Positions 12,242 to 21,768 of a stretch of DNA of 64,000 nucleotides are shown here, in pieces; the stretch's first letter is position 1; the number at the start of each line of letters is the position of its first letter. The notes beneath the pieces are model-generated. The model was not told the DNA's origin. It made no database searches and saw only the letters and a list, made by a program, of their open reading frames with translations. The translations under genes and the position numbers were made by a program. Source of the stretch: Pinus tabuliformis (Eukaryota > Streptophyta > Pinopsida > Pinales > Pinaceae); the NCBI GenBank assembly GCA_031772625.1, contig CM062814.1:367359781-367423780 (forward strand), read 5' to 3'.

Positions 12242-13536
12242 TCCTCCTTCAAAGCATCCCTTTGATTGTACCTTGCTTGTTGCTTTGATTTGGCCTGAAA
12301 CTGTAGATTAAATAGCAAACTGTGACCCAGAACCCAGTGAGGAACTCTCGTTCCTCCTTCAGCGCAGACTCTGTGAAGAGGTTCTGCATTTCAACGCAGG
12401 TCTCGTGAAGGCTACCTGCGCTGAATGTCAAAACCTCTGTGTTAGGGGTGCACTGATCCAGTTAGGCCTTATGCAGTTGGGGTTCTCTGCTCTGTTTTGC
12501 CTTGTTTTGATCTCTGATTTTTTGCAGCCTGTAACCAGCATAGGTACCTGTCTGATAACTCCTTTTCTCTGCTTAAATTCCTCCTCCTTTTGTACAGAAA
12601 GACTGTGAGTGTTTTTATGTGTTTGTGGCGTCATTTACAGTTTTCCTTTGCAAGAGTGAAATAGTCATCCTGTAGCCCTTGATTCAGATCTGTTGATTGT
12701 GGTCTTAGGAGAGAGTTCATTGGCTGTTTACAGTTGGTTATACATTCATTTTTGCTTTTGGTTTGAGTTTGTCTCTTTTGAGTGTCAAAACAAGTATTCA
12801 TTTCGAAAATCGTTAAGTGTTGTAATCTCTTCTACCCTTTCTGATTTCGAAAAATTAAACTTGTTTGTATTTGTCATTTAAAAGCAAATTCAAAGTTGTA
12901 CAAAAAGCTTTCTTTTTAGGCATCAATATTAAGAGAGCGGAAAACAAACACCTGCATTGTGCATTTGCATCTTGATAGTTTGCATGTTTGATTTAGGAAA
13001 AGTGCATTTAGAGGGTGCTGATTTCTCTTTGAGAAAAGATGGTGTCTTTCTTTTCCCTTTGTAGCTAGGATTTTCATTGTTGAAAAAGAGATAACATTTT
13101 CTTATCATCTTTTAGATTGTATTTAGGAGTTGTATCTACATCTCGTGGTGAACCTCAAAAGGCAAACTTCTAAGAAAGATCAACCTAAAATAAATTGAAT
13201 GAACTTAACAACGCTTTGTAACTTAATGCACAACATAGAGGTCTAGGCTAGAGACGTGTTCCGGCGTCGTAAAGCCTGGTGACTGTCGATCTTGCTGATG
13301 GTGGGTGATTCCTCCTGAGGGACGATAGCGCCAGTACAGATTGTGCTCCCACGTACCGTCGAGTATATAATGGGAGACCCCTATAGGCATAAAACCTTTA
13401 TCCTTAGGAGGCCGTGTCGGCCGCCCTACTGATCGCAATGCACTGAACACAGCATTCAGGAAGATTGGCCGCCCGTACCTTAAAAAGTATTCTGCTGTTT
13501 TGCGAAAAGTTTGGCACACCCTCTACCTAGAACTCC
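12242..13536 (+). other. E1 long leader with stem-loops
   Basis: No long reading frame. Stems visible by eye: CAGCGCAG (12360-12367) with CTGCGCTG (12416-12423); AGGCT/AGCCT (13245-13249 / 13273-13277) enclosing GACG/CGTC (13253-13256 / 13265-13268); and GGCCG-TGT-CGGCC near 13412. All three family members share the leader. The 48-bp segment 12414-12461 also occurs in the E2 LTRs in the opposite element orientation. Confidence 0.55.
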
Positions 13537-13676
13537 AGAGCAATTCCTTTTGGCCTTTTTCAGACTCTATAACGGAAAATGTCCATCCGAGCATTTGTCA
13601 CTTCGGGTTCGTTAAAACATCGAAGGAGACTAGAGTCATCTTTTGCTTTTTCTCGACTCTTTAAAATTGAAAAAGC
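13537..13676 (+). other. E1 leader array: three interleaved inverted repeats (candidate pseudoknots)
   Basis: There are three consecutive A-B-A'-B' units. Unit 1: AGAG 13537 / TTTTC 13557 / CTCT 13565 / GAAAA 13575 (weak here; seven pairs in E3 for the second stem). Unit 2: CGAGC 13588-13592 / CTTCG 13601-13605 / GTTCG 13607-13611 / CGAAG 13621-13625, third loop TTAAAACAT. Unit 3: AGAGTC 13632-13637 / GCTTTTTC 13645-13652 / GACTCT 13655-13660 / GAAAAAGC 13669-13676, third loop TTAAAATT. The array ends about 137 bases before the gag ATG. Pairing positions are seen directly; RNA pseudoknot folding is inferred. Confidence 0.65.
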
Positions 13677-13812
13677 AGGTTGTGTCTAAGCGTCATTAAA
13701 ATTTATTTTAAACAGAATAATCATCACCGTTCCCTCGTTGATCTTCGAAGTTAGTCTCTTTTCATCGTAAGTTCTTGTAGAATCGCTAGAAAATCTTTTG
13801 GATAGACTAGAT

Positions 13813-15441
13813 ATGTTTGAACAACCGTCGACATCCAGGACTGTGTCATCCGACATAGCAGCGACAGAGCCTCCTGCTGCTACCCCAACGATGTTCGATG
13901 GTATACCATCTGTCCCGGCAAGTTATCAACAACAAGCCGAAGTCCCATCTGGGACTGCTTCGACGACATGGTTAATTCCTATTTCTTCATCCGGATTATC
14001 ATCTGGTATTTCTTGTGTTGAAACTCAACAAATTGATCCAATGTGTCTTCAAAGGCCAATCTGCCCTTTAAGTACTGGATTGCCACCATATGGAGGGCAG
14101 TATGCCTTTTCATTGTTCCCTCCCGGAGAACAACCATATGGGAGTTCACAACAAAGTTCAAGTCAGACTGGAATTACATCCAGCGGTTGGATACCAATAC
14201 TGCCTCAGCAACCAAGGGTTGCATATTCGATGCAACCAGTCCACCCTATGTCGAATATTCCCACTATACCTGGTATGGTGATTGTGTCGCAAGTACAAGC
14301 GCTACCTGTTGTATGTCAACCCCAAGTTTCTCAGGTTGCAATACAACAACCTCTTGTCTCGACAACTCAATCACAACCTCAGGTTAGTGCCTCCTTATCT
14401 GGAGCGACTCAGGCTCAAACAAGTACTATGACTCCTCATCTTGGTCAATCATCCAGTATTGGACAACAGCAAATGGTCCAACAACCAGGGCTGGTTCAAT
14501 CTCAACAACCACAATTCCAGCAATCATATCAAGGACCTGAGCAACAAGTCTTTGTAAGTAATGGGCAACTGCATTTCCAAAGCGGTTATCAACAACCATA
14601 CTATAATGGTTATGCCCATCAACCTTGTCAAAGTTGCCAGCATCAAATACATTATGCTGGTATGCAAAGACCCACTGCTCAGGCGATTCCATCTTATCCT
14701 GGGTATGCTTCGCCTAACCTGAATCAACAGTTGCCCTTTGTAGCAACTCTAGAATTACCAGATCTAAACCGGCTGACGAATGATCCAATTGCTTATGCCC
14801 CTTGGTGGCCAGCGATTCTGCATAAACTTCCGTCAGATATTCCTAAATTTAATGGAAATCTGGGTGAAGATCCGTCGAATCATGTGATGACATTTCATCT
14901 GTGGTGTTCATCAAACACCCTGAATGATGATTCGATAAGACTTCACCTTTTTCAGAGGACGTTAACAGGTCCAGCAGCAAAATGGTATATTGAATTGCCT
15001 AGAGCTTCGTTCGACAATTTCAGTACCTTAGCCACGACTTTCTTAACCCATTTTCAATTACCGATAAGGTATGAAACGGGAACGGAACTCTTAACCAATT
15101 TCAAACAGACAACGGCCACTCACATATCTGATCATATACATGAGTGGCGACGTCGTCGTAAGATGGTAAAAACGTACGTTCCCGATCAGCTATTAGCAGA
15201 ATGGTTTATCAAGTCTTTACTTCCTACCATCACGGAAGATGTAGCAAAGGGGGGAGTCGTAACGGAAGAGCAAGTTATCGCTCGTGCGCAATATCTAGAC
15301 TTGGTCTATACTCAGTCTCGCACACTCTACGACAAAATACCTGACGCCCCTAGACCGGAATTCTCAATTCCTCCTACTCCTAAATCAAACAATGACTCTC
15401 ACGCCGGCGATGGCGCGATTGGCATGACAAACGCGAAATAA
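13813..15441 (+). pseudogene. gag: E1 gag (Tat/Ogre-like), closed early by a stop
   Basis: The frame is open from about 13770 and the first ATG is at 13813. The first ~330 residues are Pro/Gln/Ser-rich and low complexity. They are followed by a Retrotrans_gag capsid domain (about residues 335-480) with LTGPAAKWYIELPRASF and FLTHFQLPIRYETGTEL, then a linker. Known role of the family: self-assembly around the element RNA. The TAA at 15439-15441 is probably decay, because E2 reads through the same place with a sense codon and continues into the zinc knuckle. The downstream zinc-knuckle/protease part continues from 15442. Confidence 0.85.
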
Positions 15442-16850
15442 ACAAAGGCTACGTCCAAGAAAGACCGTAACATTTCAGATCAAAATGCAAAAGACGAACT
15501 TCTTGCCTCGGAAGTAAATGCCATGTCGACCGACAAGGGAAAAAAACAGAAGCAACTAGGGGGCAAGAAGAAAAAGAAAGGGAGGAAAAAGAAGCAGGAT
15601 GAGTCATCTCCTGAAAAAGCTTCTGCAAACCCTTCTGGGCAAAGGAAACCCCCTTTCGGGTGTCAAATATGCGATGAGGACCATTGGACGAGCGAATGTC
15701 CATACAAAGCTGAGCTTAAAAGATTCTTTAAGAGTTCAAAAACCTCAGCAGTATTGACTGATCCGTTTCCAAACCCGGGAACCAAACTGGTTGCTAATCA
15801 AAATGCTTCCCGATCCCAAGTGCTTATGTTGTCTATCTCAAAGCAGCAAAATGATGCTTTGACAAGGAATAAAGATTACGGGAATCCACAGCTGTCGAAT
15901 AACAAGGCTAATGAACAACCTAGTAGTTCGACAACAACTTTGACCGAAGTTGTGCCACCCATCATTCCTGAACAAATGATAAAGTCACCAAAGGGAATAG
16001 TACACAAATCGACATTTAATCCTCGTGCAAAAATAGCACAGAATTATAATATAATAGAGGACCTGGCCCAATCGTCGTCCGCTATGTCGACACTTGAGGT
16101 ACCGCAAAATTTCCCCTCCCAAGAGCAAGCTTTATTATCAGCAATAGGTGGGATTGTCCCAATGGATTCCAATCTTGTGGCCTTTGATCATAAAGGATAT
16201 GACCCTCAGTTACCAGCTCAACTAGCTTTCCTTATTCAAGTGAAAGCCCTCAACAAAACTTTCATCGGACAATTATTGATGAGGGGGCATCTACGTGTAT
16301 TATGTCGATGAGTTGCTGGAAAAATTTAGGCTCACCACCATTTTCGAGATCGTCAACGATGTTAAAAGTATTTGATGGACGATCATACACTCCATACGGG
16401 ATTTTAAGTAACTTGCAAGTTGAACTAGAGTGCAAAACAGTAGGAATTGATGTTGAAGTAATTGATGGAAACCTCGATTACAACATCCTACTGGGAAGGC
16501 CCTGGATATATGCCATGGTCGCAGTTGTGTCGACCTACTTCAGGAAGATTGCATTTCCCTTTCAAGGAGGAATTACAGTCATCGACCAACAAACTTTCCT
16601 CCCCGGCAGTTCACAAGTTACGGGAAGCATTCCAATGATCCATGGAAGCAATCATTCGCTTCAAAATACTGGAGTAGGTCTCCTAAAAGACCCTGCCTTA
16701 ATGGGTACTTTTTCCCTACCGCCTCTGAGTAATCCGGCGGAAGTGGCCACAGTGGAAACCTACAATATGAAATCTTCTATATCTAGGGGATTCCAAAGAT
16801 TCCTGAACATTTTGTCAACATGGATCATCGCCATTTTAGAAATATTGTAG
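15442..16850 (+). pseudogene. E1 zinc knuckle and aspartic-protease-like region, frameshifted
   Basis: A Lys-rich stretch (about 15540-15600) leads to one zinc knuckle, CQICDEDHWTSEC, with spacing 2-3-4 rather than the usual 2-4-4. The retropepsin-like domain begins at DEGAST (16278 on), with E where T or S is usual. It includes LDYNILLGRPWIYAM, the second conserved protease block of this lineage. One base is missing near 16262 compared with E2, so the protease sits in another phase from 16273 on. The frame ends at TAG 16848-16850. No polymerase follows. It would process Gag if active; with DEG instead of DTG/DSG the activity is uncertain. Confidence 0.82.
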
Positions 16851-17252
16851 CAATCAATGTTTCTTGCATGGGAGGCGAGCCCAAATCAACGGTCATCAAG
16901 CATTTGGATAGATGAGTCTAGAGAATATGGTACCCGTTCAAATCCTTGGTCGCGAGTGCATGGAACCGACGAAGGAATTGTCCAATCAATGGTAATTGAC
17001 GGGGCACCATGGAATGATTCCCACCATCGTTCCCTTCTCCCGGATTGTGGAGAAGATACTCAAGATGACCTTTATCATCCTTCAGTTTTTGATTTTCTAT
17101 CAAATACTGTAAATACAGTGGGCTCCGAGGACGACTCTTATCTCATGTCAACCTCGTTAAAAAATGAAGCAAGGAGTCATGAGGATAGTTCTTTTATTGT
17201 GTCAACCTCATTAAAAAATGAAAACAATCCCCTTTCAAAATCTCAAAGGTAA
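16851..17252 (+). CDS. E1 in-phase extension after TAG, possible readthrough domain
   Basis: It directly continues the protease frame after TAG 16848-16850, in the context TAG-CAA-TCA, and stays open for 133 codons to TAA. E2 has the same TAG, the same context and the same open phase. The protein is acidic and unlike any family I know. Near the C-terminus the phrase STSLKNE occurs twice. The second copy overlaps an interleaved inverted repeat at DNA level (17179-17228) and the first overlaps a weaker one (17126-17167). It may be translated by readthrough, from the ATG at 16857, or not at all. Confidence 0.45.
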   Translation, partial: QSMFLAWEASPNQRSSSIWIDESREYGTRSNPWSRVHGTDEGIVQSMVIDGAPWNDSHHRSLLPDCGEDTQDDLYHPSVFDFLSNTVNTVGSEDDSYLMSTSLKNEARSHEDSSFIVSTSLKNENNPLSKSQR

Positions 17253-18165
17253 ACCTTCATTCCAACCACCAAGTTGAATGCAATGAAGCTTGGGGGGCAT
17301 GCCACTCGATTTGCGTTATTATGCTGGGGGCATGCAAACTTATATCGAGCAGTTTTAGCACACAGCTCATGCTCGTTAAAAAATAAACGCAAGATCCGAG
17401 CAGTTTTAGCACATAGTTCATGCTCGTTAAAAAATAAACATAAGACTGAGCAGTGTTTTTCCGCATTTAAGCTCGTTAAAAAATGAAGTATCTTCCGGTA
17501 AATAACCACCGTGAATGTAACATTATCAGCCATTAAAGCCTTGGTCATGTTTGCACCGTCACCTCCACTTTTCCATTGGCCGATCGTTCACGTCCATATG
17601 ATTGTTTACCCATTTTGAGGAACAGCTGCGAAGAGTGATTTCACTAGCCATCCTTGTGACACTGCCGTGATTGGAAAATTCCAACCCGTACCTGGAATCA
17701 GCTGCTAACCCATTTTATCACTCGTTCCTCAAAAGACGAGTCTTCTTTAAGCTCTTTTCATCTGACTCGTAAAATATGAAAAGATTACCGAGTTTTGGCC
17801 TTCCAGCTCGTTAAAGCGACCGGAAGTGCTATCCCTCCTCTAGATTTTAATCTTTTTGGACCTGAGGGATTATTGCACAAAAAGATCGAGCGCTTGTTTT
17901 GTTCGGCTCGTTAAAACTATCGAAAACTCATCCCTTCTGTATTGTTTTATACTTTTTCGGACTTAAGGGATTAGATGACGAAAAAGGACTTTCGGAGTTG
18001 ACTTTATGTACCTTTTCAGACTCTCTAAAAATGAAAAGGACCGAGTTATCTTTATCGTTAGACTCGTTAAAATCATTAAATAGCGACAAACTTGTCTTTA
18101 GACGAGAGCGAGTTTCACTATCGCTAGGCTCGTTAAAACATAGCGATGGGCTTGCCCGAAGGGCA
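17126..18165 (+). other. E1 3' array of interleaved inverted repeats (candidate pseudoknot array)
   Basis: Eight A-B-A'-B' units lie head to tail at 17736-17784, 17789-17826, 17831-17886, 17887-17924, 17930-17986, 17994-18039, 18042-18086 and 18109-18149. Example: ACGAGTC 17736-17742, TCTTTTCAT 17753-17761, GACTCGT 17764-17770, ATGAAAAGA 17776-17784. Another: ATCCCTC 17831, ATCTTTTTG 17850, GAGGGAT 17864, CAAAAAGAT 17878. Looser units with CGAGCA...TGCTCG-TTAAAAAATAAAC occur at 17346-17470, and two units lie at 17126-17228 inside the extension ORF. A simple hairpin CTTGCCC-GAA-GGGCAAG closes the array (18151-18167). The same array is found in E3 and, inverted, in E2. See findings. Confidence 0.7.
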
Positions 18166-18167
18166 AG

Positions 18168-19286
18168 TTATAGAACAAGCATATGTTATCCTCCTCAAGC
18201 TTGACAAAAATAAAGAGGTACTGGTCAGCAATGACTGGGGAAAAATTGGGAGAAACTCAAGAAAACTTTGATGGTAGCAAGTCGCTCTTGAACATGACAC
18301 TTTTCCTTCGTACCACAGTCGGGTTGGGTTGTTTCATTCACCGGCCACATCACCATGGTCTCGCCATACCATCCATATTTGGGGTAATGCTACCGATCCA
18401 TCGCATAAGTGTCGCCATATGTTCAAGAGAAGTCGTTCAGAGAAGTCAACCGTGTCCCATCCACTGCCATACATTATCCTTCATCCTTTCATGACCGCCA
18501 CCCTGAATCATATGTCATCAGATCGTTTTCACCTCCATCAAAATCATTTGCTCCGTTCCGTGTCACTGATGTGGGATACATTAAGGCCCTCCTTTGATGG
18601 ATCGCTTCTTGTCGACATCAGCTCATTATCCAAGAAGTTGATCTAGGAACAACCCCTTCAGTACTTTGAAGCTTGCATGCCTCAATGGCAAGTTTCTCAC
18701 TTCCGGCGACAGGTATAAATCAATGACCTTCGACCGAAAGATTTTGCGTGGTGTTCGACGCCAAGTCCTTTATTCACACCACGTGAATTGTACTGCAGTA
18801 CCTTGAGGGTCAATATCATTATCGGTGATTCCTCTCGCGCTTGTTAACGGTTTACCTCATTGGCTGGTAATCAAGCGATGTCTTTCCATGTTCGACTTTA
18901 GAACATTTCTCACATGGATCGACTTGTACTTAGGCTGAAGATCGGACGAGATTGAAGACCCCAGATCTAGTTTCATCCATCCGGGCTGCGATATATATTC
19001 AGGAAAAATAAAGACATTGAAATGTACAGCATTACAGCAGATAATCATCCTACCAAAAGGATGATGATTTCATCAAAATCATCAGTCTACGATCAGACGA
19101 TTGTCTGTTCTATGTACAAAAAAATGAATTTATAAAGCTGAGCATGGGAATGCCCGCCTCAGCTAGATCATGAAAGCAGTATGAAAAATAATGTATTGTA
19201 TTGAATCTTATTACAGGTCTCCTCCCAGCATTGAAAGAACTTCGGACCTTCCTAATAAAGCATTTCACCCGATAAACGGCCTCATA
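18168..19286 (+). other. E1 3' region with conserved hairpins, probably non-coding
   Basis: The region is shared by all three family members. Hairpins visible: CGTGGTGT 18747-18754 with ACACCACG 18776-18783; ATCATCCT 19044-19051 with AGGATGAT 19058-19065; GATGATTT 19063-19070 with AAATCATC 19076-19083; CAGAC-GATT-GTCTG 19094-19107. The second and third share bases and exclude each other. Reading frames of about 100 codons here (such as 18329-18646) are not kept intact in E3, so I do not call a gene. Confidence 0.5.
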
Positions 19287-19300
19287 CTTTAGGGGGCAAC
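19287..19300 (+). other. E1 polypurine tract region
   Basis: TTTAGGGGGCAAC immediately precedes the 3' LTR. It is the expected plus-strand priming site, with a G-run of five. E3 has the identical tract; E2 has AGGGTGCAAC. Confidence 0.6.
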
Positions 19301-19592
19301 TGTTATAGACATTTTTGTGCCTTACAGTTATAAGCATGAAATGTCCATAATCTAAGGGATCCAAATTCCCTAAATATGTTGTTCCTACCCCTAGAAGAAC
19401 AAGGCTAACAAACCACAGCAATTCACAGAAGTTCTCCACCAGAAACTGCTCAAAAACAAGTAAATTCAGGATCAATTCAGAGGCTCCACTAGCTGTCTGC
19501 GCTGAAATGCAGAGATTACATTGGCTAGGTGCACTGCAATGCAGGTAGAAGCACTACCAGGGTGCGCTGAGCGGGAAATGACAAATGGCAAG
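19301..19592 (+). repeat. E1 3' LTR, first part (cut by E2)
   Basis: 292 bp, matching 10989-11280. It ends in GCAAG (19588-19592), the target duplication created by E2. The rest of the LTR is at 28844-29592. Confidence 0.93.
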
Positions 19593-20635
19593 TGTTGTGG
19601 GGAAAAATGCCTATGCAGGACAATCCTATCCACCTAAGGTGTGACAGTGCCTTAGCAACAAACTGAAGCAGCTATTCTAGTATTCTTCCTTTATGAATTC
19701 AGAATGAAGAGAGATGGATGGACTAACCGGTGTCTTCCGTTTTTCCATCGATCCTTTTTCTCTTCTCTTTGAGAGTTGCCAGTTACTTGCCTTCTCGCTC
19801 ACCCAGCTTCAAGAGGTTTCTACAAGATCACAAGAAGAGAACACTACACAAGACATGGATTCATATTCATAACTAGTTCAGGATTAGAAATAAACTAAAC
19901 ATACTAATGCAATCATACATCAAAGATACATCAGTATATAGGAGAAACCAAGATAGCTTTACTGATGAATAACAAGGTTCAGGAAGAGATACAACCCAGA
20001 GGGCTCCAATCCAGCATCTCCTTCCCAGCAAATGGAATTCCTATCTTCACCCCCTTAAAAGCATTAAGCACCGAATGATTCCAATCTCAAACCAACAGCA
20101 ATTCTTTGCAATAACAAAATTCCAGCCTCCAACCTCCAGATCTCTGGGATGAGAGATCTATATATAGATATTTGTAGAGGTGTGAGTCATCTCTGGGTTT
20201 TTGATTAGTGTCTTCTCTCTGATAGTTCTTGATGCCACTTGGAGATCTCATTCATCTCTTACTCATCCTTGGGCGATTTTGAGAGGCAAGTGTCCCATGA
20301 GAAGTTTCTAGAAGATTCCATGATCATCCACCTCGCAAACTGTCTCCGCCACTTGTCTTTTCCTGATCAGCGCACCCTCACAGTGTATTTAGGTGCACTG
20401 AAATGCAATTCTCGTGTGTACAACCTGCGCTGAATGTCAAAACCTCTTTGTTGAGGCTGCACTGATCCAGTTTTGACCAATTTTGAGTAGTTTCTGGTGG
20501 AGAACTTCTGGGAGAAGCTGTAATTTGTTGACCTTGTTCCTTTAGGAGTTGTAACAACACTTTTAAGGACTTATGAGCCTTTAGTTTATGGACATTTCAT
20601 GCTTGGAGCTGTAAGGCACAAAAATGTCTATAACA
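19593..20635 (-). repeat. E2 3' LTR
   Basis: Equal in length to 27796-28838 and nearly identical. A TATATATA box-like run is at 20159-20166. On the plus strand 20423-20470 reads as a near copy of the E1 leader segment 12414-12461, i.e. inverted relative to the element's own leader. Confidence 0.92.
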
Positions 20636-21768
20636 GTTGCACCCTAAAGTATGAGGTCGTTTATCGGGTGAAATGCTTTATTAGGAGGATCCGAAGTTCT
20701 TCCAATGCTGGGAGGAGACCTGTAATAAGATACAATACAATACATTATTTTTCATACTGCTTTCATGATCTAGCTGAGGCGGGCATTCCCATGCTCAGCT
20801 TTATAAATTCATTTTTCTGGACATAGAACAGACAATCGTCTGATGGTAGACTGATGATTTTGACGAAACCATCATCCTTTTGGTAGGATGATTATCTGCT
20901 GCAATGATGTACATGTCAATGTCTTTATCTTTCCTGAATATATATCGCAGCCCAGATGGATGAAACTAGATCCGGGGTCTTCAAACTCGTTCGATCTTCA
21001 CTCTAAGTACAAGTCGATCCATGTGAGAAATGTTCTGAATTCAAACATGGAAAGACATCGCTTGATTACCGGTCAATGAGGTAAACCGTTAACAAGCGCG
21101 AGAGGAATCACCGATAATGATAATGACCCTCAAGGTACTGCAGTACAATTCACGTGATGTGAATAAAGGACTTGGCGTCGAACACCACGCAAAATCTTTC
21201 GGTCGAAGGTCATTGATGTATACCTGTCGCCGGAAGTGAGAAACTTGCCATTGAGGCATGCAAGCTTCAAAGTACTGAAGGGGTTGTTCCTAGATCAACT
21301 TCTTGGATAATGAGCTGATGTCGACAAGAAGTGATCCGTCAAAGGAGGGCCTTAATGTATCCCACATGAGTGACACGGAACGGAGCAAATGATTTTGATG
21401 GAGGTGAAAACGATCTGATGACATATGATTCAGGGTGGCGGTCATGAAAGGATGAAGGATAATGTATGGCAGTGGATGGGACACAGTTGACTTCTCTGAA
21501 CGACTTCTCTTGAACATATGGCGACACTTATGCGATGGATCGGTAGCATTACCCCAAATATGGATGGTATGGCGAGACCATGGTGATGTGACTGGTGAAT
21601 GAAACAACCCAACCCGATTATGGTACGGAGGAAAAGTGTCATGTTCAAGAGCGACTTGCTACCATCAAAGTTTTCTTGAGTTTCTCCCAATTTTTCCCCA
21701 GTCATTGCTGACCAGTACCTCTTTATTTTTGTCAAGCTTGAGGAGGATACATATGCTTGTTCTATAAC

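Noticed and set aside
17736-18149. DNA cruciform or MITE explanation for the inverted repeats
   Set aside because: Stems are short and interleaved, there are no target duplications, and several copy differences keep pairing only through G-U, which favours RNA; not excluded completely.
17346-18150. Repeated CTCGTTAAAA as a possible CRISPR-like array
   Set aside because: Spacing and spacer lengths vary, the flanks pair with each other, and the context is a plant retrotransposon.
18329-18646. 105-aa frame also present in E2 (21290-21607) and partly in E3
   Set aside because: The sequence is shared because the copies are recent. E3 has a frame break, no domain is recognised and overlapping frames are equally open.
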